From: Acanthamoeba lenticulata
Taxonomy: Eukaryota > Discosea > Longamoebia > Acanthamoebidae
Assembly (NCBI GenBank): GCA_002179805.1
Contig: NAVB01000615.1
Span: forward strand, 1 to 24,936
DNA length: 24,936 bases
Direction of reading: 5' to 3'
In this document: piece by piece, positions 9,357 to 20,200 of the stretch
Position numbering within the stretch: the stretch's first letter is position 1
Layout: the number at the start of each line of letters is the position of its first letter
Notes under the pieces: generated by a model
What the model was told of the DNA's origin: nothing
Seen by the model: the letters and a program-made list of their open reading frames with translations, nothing else
Databases searched by the model: none
Position numbers and translations under genes: made by a program

Positions 9357-9364
9357 TATGTGTT

Positions 9365-12300
9365 TCAACTATTTATAAAGGTATGTTGCAAAACAACAAA
9401 TACGACAGCACTCACCATGCCACTTACTGGCACTGTGCAAATCCAAGCCTGAAACAAGCAACACTTCTGTTACCAACATGTAAAACAAGAAAAAGGATGC
9501 ACATACCAGCCACATTCGCAATAGCAGTCGCCAGTTGATTGCATGAAATCCATCAGCTAAGCCCACACCAAACACAGAACCCACTATACAGTATGTTGAG
9601 TTCATGTGCAGCGTAAAGAACTTACTCCCTGCCAGTTGAAGTAGAGGTCAGCGTGTGGAAGTGGTGTTAACACAGAGAGTTAAGTGCGCACCAAGCACAG
9701 TGGCAACAGAAGAACCAAAGTCCATTGGAAAGCCTCGTGAAGGTGTCACCTGTCAAAGAGTGTGATACACTGAATTGGCCGCGAGCTGCAGATCGTGAGA
9801 AATAGTACCAGTGTGCAGTTGCAGCCAACGCTCTCGATGATTTTGTAGCCCCATATGAGCAGGCCAAAAAAGATGGCAACAGCACCAACTCCAAGTATCC
9901 ACCTGTTGCAGGCTGCAGTGAGGATGATCAAAGACTAGCGCTCACTTTAAGCCAAGTGGGCAAGCACCATGGGAGAGAGGGCTCTTGCTCAATTAATCCG
10001 CTGCCGCCACTCTCCAGGTCGTTGAATAGGGCCAACAGGATGACAAATGGCGCCGACGCGTTGGAGATATCAATGGACCCATGGGCGAATCCTGGCATGT
10101 CCCCCAACAGTTGTATCAGCGTACACGCCATCAAGGGCCACAAAATGCAAGTGCGTGTGCTTTTACCGGAAACGCTGGCAGACAAGATCTGAAGAAAGGA
10201 AAAGAGATCCTCAGTGCGCGCATCAAAGCCTTCACTGTGAGCATAAAGCTCCTCATTCTTCTTCCTGCGCTCCCGTTCGTCCCAATCCTCCACGGTCTCC
10301 TTTTGAAAGCACGCGACTAATTAGTCCATCAAGTCAGCAGCTGTGAGGTTGGCAGGGGAAACAGAGCACATACGCCGCTCTCATTGCCGAGCAATTCCTC
10401 CGCCAAATCATCTGCACTGTCCATGATCGGAACTGTGTCGAGATGATCCATTGACTGTTGCTGGTCCAAAAACATCGGTTTCTTTTGCAGGAAGCTGATA
10501 TCGTCATCGCTTTCGTCCTCGCTGCTGCTCTGCCCTCTCCGCACGGAAGCATGCCTGCGCCTTCCTGTATATACGTGTGCGTATGTGTGTATGTATGTAT
10601 GTATGTATAGATTTATAAGTGTGTGTGCATGTGAGGGCGCACTCAGATTTGGGTTAGATGCAAGGGGAGAGAGAGAGCAACACGCCCACAAACAACACCA
10701 ACGGTCATGCCATAGGCCGCCGATAGCAGGCACCACCTGTACCTGTTTCCTCTGGAGAATGGTACACATTGGCCAGTGCCGCTGCCAACGCCATCTTGTG
10801 TTCAAAGAATTTAGATACCACGTAGTCTCTAATTGTCCCCAAATACCCCCCTCCCCACCACGACGCGGTGACACAGATCAGCCAGACCATCCATCACCAG
10901 CTCCCACTGCCCCCAGGAGGGCTCCCGCGACACAGCATTGGATGCGCACCTGAAAAAGGGAATTCGCATGCAGCAAACGAGGAGGGCGCGCGAGAGGCCT
11001 TCGTCCGATGCCTGCATCTCTTCGTAGTAGGCGCTCTCGCCTAATCCACCCATGACTGTTTTTGTTGGTGGTGGTGGTGGTGGTTGGTGGTAAGTGGCTA
11101 GCTGCTGTATCATTCATCATCCACAGGAAGGGCAAGAGGAGGAGGAGGAGGAGGAGGAACCACTCTGGCTGTTGTGGCGATTGTGGTGGCCGTAGCGCTT
11201 GCGGAGGGATCCTTGCTCATCGTATTTGTTGTCAATCCATTGCCAGAGAAGGGGCACGCCAAACAGCCACACGACGAAAAGAGTCCCGAAGCCGATGGCG
11301 CCGCACACGCTCAGAATAAGTGCGGGCGAATACTGCCTATCCCAGCCTGAGATTGCACATTGCAGAGCGCGCACGATTGCCGACAGTCAATCCCGAAGAA
11401 AGAAATAAAAAATGAAGAAAAAGAAGAAGTAAAGCCCAAAGGGTTGCAGGAGAGAGAGAAATACCGAGGCCGGGGGAAGCTTTATAGACGAAGAAGTAGC
11501 AGAGAAAGACGGCAGTGATGCCATAGAAGAAGGGGAGCGCACGAAAGCCATGCTTAAGCGAGTTTTCCCTGCGCAAGATGCACAGGCGAATCACCAGGAA
11601 CAGCATCAACGACACCGCCGCCGCTGCGCATGTTCCAGTTGCAAAAAAGTGATGGAGAAGAAGGTTGAATGATCAGTCAAGCAAAAAAACAACAAACAAA
11701 CAAAAAAGCTACTACTACGCGTAGATCAGCAGCAGTGTCGGAAAGAGAGGGGCCAGGAAACAGACAGATAGATTCAGCGTACCAAGAAGCGGGGATGTGA
11801 CGGTAGAGAGCATGACGCGTCCAACTCGCCGCCAGTCAACACCCGCCATGCCCTTTCCCATGACAGTGAAGCCGACAATGCCACCGACTAGCAAAATGCG
11901 CCGCGATGACAACGACGGGTGGTGAGCACGGCATGGCCAGGCCGCAAAGAGCGGAGGAGGCCGCAGTACCAATAGCGTGAGCGGTAGAGATAGGCAGGCC
12001 GAGAGAGGTGCTGATCGCCAGACAGAAAAGGGCGCCCGCGAGAGTGGAGCACATCCCGAGCATCAACTGAGTTGGTTGGCCGTCAAACACGCCAGGAACC
12101 ATCCCACTTTTGTTGTACAGGTCTAGCCGTCCCAGAAAAGCGACGCATCATTAGTGGCTCGCACCCACTGTCCCCAGAAGGAGGCTACGCACCGACAACG
12201 TCCCTCCCTGTGATGACCGCACCAGCACATTCCACCACAAAAGCTAGCAGGATGGCTTGCCCAAGCGTCAAGGCCCGAGACCCTACTGATGGTCCAAACT

Positions 12301-12556
12301 GCAGGCCATCAAAATATGAGTCCCTGTTTATTCTCTTCGTATTTACATCTTGTAATGCAACATAAAACAAAATAAAAACAGAAAAACAAACAAACAAACA
12401 AAGACGTACGGCGGTGGCAACATCGTTGGCGCCCAAGCCCCAGGCCTGCGGCAAGTGAGCAATTTTCTTCGAGAAGAAAATTTGAAATTAGGATGGTAAA
12501 AAACGTACCACTAGGAAAGCTAGGAAGGCGCCAATGACGACGATCCACCAGAGCAT
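9365..12556 (-). CDS. PiT-family inorganic phosphate transporter (PHO4/SLC20)
   Basis: A membrane symporter moving phosphate with Na+ or H+. Sixteen exons keep frame (608 residues): 12509-12556, 12410-12445, 12193-12298, 11970-12122, 11783-11887, 11465-11623, 11125-11346, 10950-11055, 10743-10828, 10374-10564, 10167-10299, 9968-10091, 9809-9902, 9692-9749, 9507-9628 and 9365-9448. The N-terminal PHO4 half has GLGANDVATAFGPSVGSRAL (residues 19-38) and GLPISTAHAIVGGIVGF. The central hydrophilic loop is acidic (SSSEDESDDDISF). The C-terminal half has TEDLFSFLQILSASVSGFAH, WWILGVGAVAIFFGLLIWGY, TPSRGFPMDFGSSVATVLG and MNSTYCIVGSVFGVG. The second signature, AHGSIDISNASAP, has Ile where Asn is usual (G-x-N-D). 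Exons in the loop (11125-11346 and 10950-11055) are least certain; the donor near 11124 is weak. Confidence 0.92.
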
Positions 12557-12755
12557 GGCGCAGGGACAGTCAGGCCTTCTTGCTGCGTCTGGCCAAGGTT
12601 TTTTTTTCTCTGTTCTTTCTTTCTTTACCGCTTTCGTCAAATTTTTTCTTTTCTTTTCTTTTCTTTTTGTTTTCTTTTGCTGGCCACAATAATGAAATTT
12701 AATAAATAACAATGGTAATATCGACAAGTATGGAAAAAAATATGAAGCCGACCTG
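12557..12755. other. Spacer between the PiT transporter start and the RFX-A stop
   Basis: About 200 bp, no gene. It holds long T and TTTTC runs (about 12600-12680) on the plus strand, so A-rich on the coding strand. It must serve as the PiT promoter and the RFX-A 3' end. No specific site is recognised. Confidence 0.6.
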
Positions 12756-14594
12756 TCACCACGGCTGTTGGTGGGGTCCTCGTGAAGCAGAGATGGTCAG
12801 CCGTGGGGCGCCAGCCTCGGAAGGAGGTCGAGGAGCGGAGAACTGTTCATCCACAACGTGCTCTTCGTCGTCGTCGTCGTCTTCATCATCGTCCGGACCC
12901 GCTTCATAGGAAGCGGCTAGCGGGGCGCGAGAGCCCAGCGGTGGTAGCGCGAAGGGGCGTTCGCGTGCCCAGTGGGCATTGAGGAGGCCAGCCTCTTTGG
13001 CTGAAGCCAGGTGAGGAGGGGCGATGGCACTCGCCACGGTCGGCTGTTGGTGCGGTGGCGGGGCGGCGTAAATGTTATTAGTAGCCGCCTGTTGGTGGTA
13101 GTGCTGTTGTGGTTGCTGGTGCTGGTGCTGGTGGTGATGGTAGGGCGAAGGTGCAGCAGCAGCAGCAGCAGCAGAGGGTCCCCCGCTGTAGTAGCAGTGC
13201 AGGCAGTGATGGCAGTAGGGGCACGTCGGCGGATAGGCAAACGCGGCCGCCGCCCCCGGTACAAACGCCGTCTGTGGGTGGTGTGTCTGTGGGTAGACGT
13301 TTGGTGAAGGCGGCGATGACGAGGAGGCTGAAGGAGGCGACGAGCTGGCCACGTAGTGGTTGGCGCTTCCCGACGCTGTCTTGGGCGGCATCAGAGGAAG
13401 GTAGGCCTGGGGCGAGACGGCAGAAAGCGAAGACGAAAGGAAGCGAGAGCCGACGCCGGGGGTGACACCACCGCCAACACCAGCAGCAGCAGCAGTGGCG
13501 CCTGTGGGAGGCAGACAGGGCGAACCGCTGGCTGGCGACTCCGATCCCGTGACACCGTCAGCGTCAGTGAAGCCTCCTGAGCTTGACGACGAGGCTGATC
13601 GCATGAGGCGCAAATCCACAAACGTCGGATCGGAGAGGAGTCCTGTGCGCGTCGGTCGTGAAGGATAATAAGACGACGGAGGACCGTAGGGTGGCATCTG
13701 GTGGCCGCTCGCCCCAGCGTAGTCCGCCACCAACAGAGCTGCCGCCGCCGCCGCTGCCGTGGCAGGCGACAGGGGAGTTGCGCCGGATGACGGGTGGCTC
13801 GATGAGGGTGGCGGTGGGGGAACATGATGTTGCAGCACGCGGCCCGCCGCAGCGAGAGGAGCCAGCATCTCGACATATCGCTCCCGCACGAAGCGACAGA
13901 GCACCTCGTCCTCTGGGCCCCCGCACGCTTCCACCACCCGGCTGGCCTCCTGCAGGCAGACCAAACACGCCCACCACCATCACCACCACATTGCAGTTGC
14001 ACCACACGATGGGGGTCCTACGTGAGCTCACCACCAGTGATTCATAGAGAGGGGGGGGGCACCCACCTCGACCAAGCGCTGTTGCTTTAGCTTGTCGTGA
14101 TTGATGGGCTTGAGGTGCGTGTAGTGCTGTAGGGAGTTGCCGCGGGGACCCTTTCGGTTGTACTGCACCGACGGAAACGCCCTCTTTACCAGCTTGCTGG
14201 AATTGCAAAATAATGAATTTAATAACACAAAAAAAAAAACACAAAAACAACCAGTCCCCGCCACCAGCGTGAGCGTCGGCGGTTACGATGTCAAGGAGGA
14301 GCGTAAGCGTACCCAAAGTAGGTGGCATTTATGGAAGGCTCGAGGCCCTTCTCCTGGCACATGTCAACGTAGTGCTGATAGACAGCGTTCTTGGAAGTCG
14401 AGCCGCTTTTGCCCATCTTATAGTTCTCTCGCAGCCTGCCATGCGCCAGGAGTTTGGACACTTACGTGAACAACAAGTTTGCTTGGCCAAAGTTTTGGTG
14501 GGGGGAGTACGAACCAGGCCACTACGTGCAGCATGTGTTTCTTGCGCTGGAGATGGTCCGTCGCCGACGAGGACGAAGAGCTTGGGGACGCCAT
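12756..14594 (-). CDS. RFX-type winged-helix transcription factor (RFX-A)
   Basis: A predicted nuclear DNA-binding protein of the RFX family, which recognises X-box DNA. Four exons keep frame: 14515-14594, 14313-14435, 14067-14196 and 12756-13949 (508 residues, TGA stop). The DNA-binding domain is at about residues 20-97: HVVAWLRENYK, then SKNAVYQHYVDMCQEKGL, NATYFGKLVKRAFPSVQYNR and KGPRGNSLQHYTHLKPI. This follows the RFX order W-L-x-x-x-Y, the Y-x-H-Y/C-Q-E-x-x-L helix, F-G-K-L-h-x-x-x-F and the R-G-x-S-x-x-x-Y wing. The wing reads KGPRG where animal RFX has LGTRG. The remaining 400 residues are low complexity (Pro, Ser, Ala, His/Gln runs, and the acidic tract DDDEDDDDDEE near the C-terminus). 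No animal RFX dimerisation domain is recognised. Start: ATG at 14592-14594. Confidence 0.85.
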
Positions 14595-14947
14595 TAAAAG
14601 AAACGCGAATGCGGCCGTGCCAATACCTCGCGCACTGCTGGTTTGTCGTCTTCACCTTCTCCCGGGAGGCTGAAGAAGGCCGCGGAGAGGAATCGGCCCT
14701 TGAGCAGACGGTTGCTCCACACACGTCACGTTGCTGCGCGCGTTGGCCCTTCGCCCATTGGCAAGTGTAGTTAAGCAACCGTTTGACCAATGGAACGTGA
14801 TGGACTGGCTTCTGATTGGACGACAGGCGAAAACTCGGGCCATGGTAGAAGGTGTGCTTCATTTCGGAGTTCAACTCCGTGTCTCGCGGCTCCTGTTGCC
14901 TTCTGAAACGTGTCAGCGGCACCACAGGCGACCTGTGCTGGGCGTCA
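14595..14947 (-). promoter_or_regulatory. RFX-A upstream region with X-box half-sites and CCAAT boxes
   Basis: 353 bp with no gene I can support, between the RFX-B stop and the RFX-A start. It holds four matches to the RFX half-site RGYAAC/GTTRCY (14711-14716, 14730-14735, 14774-14779, 14895-14900). The third sits in an imperfect X-box, GTAGTTAAGCAAC (14767-14779). Three CCAAT/ATTGG boxes are at 14757-14761, 14787-14791 and 14815-14819. By chance I would expect under one of each class in this length. Function is inferred. Confidence 0.4.
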
Positions 14948-16549
14948 TCAGTACAACAAAGATTTCTTTCTTAATTTTATTTTTGTTTTTATTTCGTTTT
15001 TTCGAGAAGAAAAGTATGTTCGGCCGATCACTGCTGAACGTTGTGTGGGTAAAACCAGAGGTGGTTCCTCTGGTGCACCAGAGGAGCCGGATAGGCCCAG
15101 AAAGGAGGAGGATGCGGCAGGCAGTGTGCTCTGATTCGCCTCTGAATGCCGAAGAGGTGGCTGGAGGAGGGGAGGAGTAGTAGCCCACCAGGTGTTGTGC
15201 TGCAAGATGGGTGGTAGAGGCACGGTCGACCGCGTAGCAGTACTGGCAGAGTGCACGTCAACCGCGACCCACGACATAATTGGTGTGTCTGCCCCGGCCA
15301 CGGGCTTTACATAGTGGGGGTGGGCACCAGCGGGCACACCAAGCGCCCTCCCAGAAGGCCAGTCACCACAGGGGAGGAACTGCAGTTGGTGTGTGGACCT
15401 GTCCTGGTGGGGCAAGGAAGTGGCGGTGGCGCAGCAAGCACAAAGGGAAGTGGTCGGAACTACTTCTTTTTCCTCTTCTTCTGGCGATGTGGGCGGGGAG
15501 GGCGAGCAGCTCGAAGTGGCTCCTGTGGCTTGCATGGCGCTGTTATGTTGGTGGTGGTGGTGCTGTTGCTGGTTGGTTGACAGACCTAGGGAAGAGGGCT
15601 GTGAGGAGTAATAGTAGTAGTCGTTGATGTGGACGTCGTTGAAGGAAGGTGAGGAGGAGGAGTGGTAAAGTGGAGGAGCGGGAGTCTCGGCGGCATCTTG
15701 GAGGCTTCGGCCACCAGGATGATGATGATGGCGGAACGGTGGGTTGTCCCACGCAATGCTGTGCAGAGGCTGTGAAGGGCTGCGCCCTCCACCAGCAGAA
15801 GCAGAAGCAGAAGCAGCAGATGATGATGAAACCGCAGGCAAGTGATCCTCCGCTCGCTGCTGCTGCTGCTGTCTTGTGGTGGGGCACTTGACGCGTTTGA
15901 GGTGGGTGTAGTGGTGCTCAGAGCGGCCCCGTGGTCCCTTCCTGAGAGAGAGAGAGAGAGAGAGTGAGATTTTGCTGTCCTGAGCACAGATGACGGGCGA
16001 ATCATATTTGGGGGAGGGGGCAAGGTGGAAGAAGGAAGAACACCTGTTATAGCGGATTGAAGGAAAGGCCTGCCGGACAAGCTGCACTTGCAGACAAATG
16101 TACACCAAGGAAGTTTATCTTCCTCTGCCTCTGAAGAAAGTTGATTGGGTCTTCTGGGGGGGGGGGAATGCATGCCTTGCCAAAGTAGGTGCCGTTGATG
16201 TCGGTCACAAGGCCACGCCGGCGACATTCGTGAAGGAAGCTCAGGTAAACGCCCTGCTTGCTCAGTGATCCGCTCTTGCCTTGGCGGTAGTGGTCCCGCA
16301 ACCTGAACCAGAGCATCCCAACCACCCAACGACAGCATGGCCTAACATCAGGAGAGGGCTTCTGGTGACGAGAGCGAAAGGCAGGAATAATGCGTACCAT
16401 GCCACGACAAGGGAGCTGTTACAGCGACGACTCATATCTCCTTCCTCGTAGTGGGGAAGATCATGATCACCATCCCTGATTGGCGCTTCTAAAAGGCTTC
16501 TGTCGTCAAAAGTCAACTCTACGTTGAAACCTCCCGGCTGGGCCTCCAT
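14948..16549 (-). CDS. RFX-type winged-helix transcription factor (RFX-B)
   Basis: Paralogue of RFX-A with the same predicted role. Four exons keep frame: 16398-16549, 16176-16302, 16044-16081 (38 nt) and 14948-15941 (436 residues). The DNA-binding domain starts near residue 46: LVVAWLRDHYRQGKSGSLSK, then VYLSFLHECRRRGL, NGTYFGK, LVRQAFPSIRYN and RKGPRGRSEHHYTHLKRVK. The second intron appears to be GC-AG: its donor AAG|GCATGC is the only site that joins FGK to LVRQAF. The C-terminal region is rich in Ser, Gln and His, with short runs DYYYYSS and EEEEKE. The last 20 or so codons cross an A/T-rich stretch containing AATAAAA, so the true 3' end could be spliced differently. The start is ATG 16547-16549; upstream open frame in the same register lacks an ATG. 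Confidence 0.82.
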
Positions 16550-17200
16550 CGGGCTGGGCCCTCTTCTGCCTTCAAATGGAAGAGACAAGGCTTGCCTGAC
16601 AGCTTGCGAATGTGGAAACGTGGCTGGGCGGAAGAAGCTCACGGAAGGAGAGAGGGGCTTGGAACAACCAGGTACACTTTGGCGTTGTAGGGCAGCAGGG
16701 GAGATGTCGGGCGAGGGCAACTGGAAAGTGCTTGTGGCGAGGGTGTAAGGCGTGTGGGGGGCTTGTGTCGTGAGGTGGGGACGAGTGAGTATGCGTGCTG
16801 AAGACAACACCCCCAAGCAGCTCTTTCACCGCGGGGTCAAGCAGCTGGTGGCCGACCAGATCCGGCCAATGGCACACCACCTCTGGCGTGAGGAGACGAG
16901 CTTATTGGGCCTCCTCGTGCCCCAGGCGACGGACAGTTCAGCCTCCTATGAAGCACGTCTCGTTGGCCACCAGACCGGAGAGTGTGGCGGAAAAAGACCG
17001 GTGCACCGGTCACGCGCGAAGTAAAAGAAGGGAGGGCCTCTATTTGCTGCGGACTGAGATCCCCAAATAAGACACACAAAACAAAACACCCGGGTGGTGG
17101 TGGGTAAATAAATAAATAAATGAGCCTTATTACTCGCGTCGGCAACGAGTGGTTTGGCCATATAAATAAATCGCGTCCGGCTGCCACTAGTTGGGACCTG
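16550..17200. other. Gene-free spacer upstream of RFX-B
   Basis: 651 bp between the RFX-B start and the RhoGEF stop codon. Open frames on both strands look like chance, with no family resemblance. It contains CCAAT (16866-16870), ATTGG (16904-16908) and one RFX half-site GGCAAC (16716-16721), which may form part of the RFX-B promoter. The right part has TAAA repeats (17106-17120), likely RhoGEF 3' flank. Confidence 0.5.
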
Positions 17201-20200
17201 CTAGGCCCGGCGCACGTAGGTCGAGGGAACAAACCCGATCCTGCAAAAGCCACACCACACCACAAAGAATGGTGTGCGTGTGTGAGCACCGGTGTGGGCC
17301 ATGTTGTCTTTTGGGGCGGGGAGGGGCGGGGGGAGAAGAAGTGGGAAGTGGCACCTGCCGTCAAAGGCCTTGGCTTCAAACCAACCGTCAACCTCCTCCT
17401 CGATGACCCACAGCCGATCTCCAACCTTGAGGCTTAACTAGCGGCACAATCAGCGGAGAGGAGGAAGCGTGTCTAAGTCACACGCCCACCACCAGGCGTT
17501 TTCCGGAAGGCCCAGGGGAGGGGGGTGGGGGGATATTGGGCGCTACGCCACTGCGGCAATCGAGAGTACTCTATTTACTCCCTCGTCGCGCCAGGTAGGG
17601 GACTCCCCTCTCTCCCCTCTCCCTCTTTCTCTCTCTTCCTCCCTCTTCCTCTCTCTCTCTCCCTCTCACCCTCATTACAGATGGATAAAAGGCGGTGGGG
17701 GGGGGGGGAGTTGCGCTCACTTCTGTTTCGCTTTGGGCAGCAAAGTCGAAGAGGGCCATGTACTCGACCTGCTACATACACACGCGCGCGCGTGCGAGGC
17801 AATTCAAGATTTGAGAGGAAAGAAAGAAAGTAAGAAAGTAAGAAAGATAAATAGAAAGAAGTAGGATGGCCCCTGCAATTTAAAAATTGAAATTGAAATT
17901 GCGGTAGAGGCAGTTGTTGTAGTCGTGTAAGGTTACGTACGCGTCCCGGCGAAGCTACTGGCGGTGATTGTGGCCGTTGTTGTTGTTGCTGCTGCTGCTG
18001 CTGCTGCTGGCTCGGAGCAAAAGACCTTGTCGAAACGCCGGCGTCCTTCCTCGTGGAAACGGAAGAGGAAGAGGAGGAGGAGGAGGAGAAGGAAGCCTCC
18101 TTGAGACCCTCCTTGGGGCCCGCCAGGCTGTTGTAGCAGTAGTCACACACACGAACGGGACTGCCGGCCGACACACAAAAGCGGGGCGTGGCCGCGATCG
18201 GCTGCAGTTAGAGAGAGAGAGAGAGAGCGGCGCCTTCTCTTCCCCAAGCGCCATAATATGCCCGCGGGGAGGACAAAGCGAAAAGACGAGCCGTCACGGG
18301 GAGAGGTACTTTTTATCAACATTGACAAGGAGCAACTTCTTCCTCGAGCAGTCCCCGCAGATGACTTTCCCGCACGAACGGCAGTGATGCCGCCGCTTTG
18401 TGAGGGTGAAAGTGGCGGCGCACAGCATGCATGACTCCACCTGTATCGATAAATGATGATTATTAGACGATCAGAGAAAGAAGGAAAAAAGAAAAGAAAA
18501 GAAAAGAAAAGAGCAGGCTCATGCCTCATCATCGGGAATCCAGACGGGAGCTTCGGTGAGAACAAACGCGGCATCGTTTTTGCTCGTGAGCAGCGTGGCC
18601 CGCTTGGTCTGCCAGGCTTTGATGGTGTTTCTAAGTGTCTGAATCCACTCCTGCTCGCTCGCCATCAGCCCCAGCGCCGTCAGGAGCAGAAGGAGCCCGG
18701 GCGGGGATCGCATGCGAACAGGGGACAAGGGGGAGTAGCATTGCAAAATCGGAAGGATAGAGGCGCACCTCCTTGAGCTCGGGAGAAGCCGCATAGAGCA
18801 CGAAAGATTTGTTGGGCGATACGATTTGAAAGGCGTTTTTAAGCGACTTGTGCGCCGTCTCTGGAGCACACGCACGGCCAAAGATGGAGGAAAAGACGGA
18901 GTGAGTGGCAGAGACCCCCCTCCCTCCCCCATTTCCTATCCTAATACTCTCTCTCTTTCCCTCCAGCCCTTCTCTCCCCCAGAGGAGAGGGGGGGGGGTG
19001 GATCTCCTCGAATCTGCACCTTTGTCGGGCACATCATCGACGCGAAGAGACTCGAGGTGAAACATCTTGTGGAATTGTAGTCGCTTGGTGAGACCTGCCT
19101 CGGTCCCATCAATCCCCCCCCCCGCGCACCACATGACAATCAATCGATCGGGGTGGCCGCTGGTTTAACCCCTTCCCTGTCTCGCCCCTTTTTCGGGCCG
19201 CCTTATCTGTATCCTCCTCACTGCAGGAGACCGCATACCGATGGAAAAATCGGAGGCGTAAATGAAAATGTCGTTGAAAAGGACCACCCAGCGCAGCACG
19301 TGCTTACTACGTCCCGCCCACAGCACAACATTCAACATAATGGATATTCAAACGTTAATAAATAGAAAGAAAAAAGGAGGGGGGGGGCAAAGCGAAGGAA
19401 ATGGCCATCAGGGCCGTCCTCCCTCACCTGTACGGCGACGTACCTTCGGCAAATCTTGGTGAGGGCGCCTTCCTTCACAAACACTCGATGTGGCTCGACC
19501 AGCTGGAGGAGGAAGGGGAGGGGTAAGCGTCATCTTCAGCAGCAGCAACAGCAGCAGCAAAAAGCACCACGCGGGTTCCCGGGATTTTTGATCAGGTGAA
19601 CCTAACGCATCTTGGAGAGGGGGGGGAGGGGGACGGGCGAAGGCGGTACGGACCGTGGGCACGGTGGGTCCCCACACCGGATTGTCCATGAAAGAGCGCG
19701 AAATCTCCAGCAGTTTGAGCCTATTTTCGGCCTCTCGGATGGCCTCGTTGATCTTGTGGTTGACTTCTTTCACCTCTGGATTTAAAAGAAAGCGGGCAGG
19801 CAGAGGGGAAAGAGGGAGGGGAGGGGGGAGAGAGGAGAGAGAGAGAGAGAGAAAAAGAAAGAGGGAGGGAGGCGACGCAGCAATCAGCAAGTGAGCACAT
19901 GCAGACCCACACAGCAGCAGCGGCAGGTTGTGGAGGCTTCGTTGTGATGGGGGAGCGGGGGAAGGTGCCATCGTAGGCCTTGCTGAGATTGGCGTAGTCC
20001 GGGTGGGTGGGCTCAGTACTCTTGACCAGGTCCTGGTAGTTCCCCCCACCCCACCCCCAATGAAAACACAGGCAAGGGAGGGGGGTGTCAGTTGCCCGCG
20101 CCTGGCGGCCGCACGAGCACTCGCCCAATACGGCTGCATAACGTCGGGGGAGCTGACACACAAACACACACACACACACATACGCACGCACCTTGATAAA

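Noticed and set aside
12185..12454. Separate small minus-strand ORFs with GANDV-like and membrane segments in 9.3-12.5 kb
   Set aside because: These are individual exons, read with intron sequence, of the single 16-exon PiT transporter gene.
13109..13307. Triplet repeat stretch resembling a repeat array
   Set aside because: These are Gln/His/Ala codon runs inside RFX-A coding sequence, with no spacers, so not a CRISPR-like array.
16550..16816. N-terminal extension of RFX-B up to 16816
   Set aside because: The frame is open but begins with TTG, not ATG; the first ATG in frame is at 16547-16549.
16752..17024. Plus-strand open frame upstream of RFX-B
   Set aside because: No domain or splice context, and it lacks support on either strand; treated as spacer.
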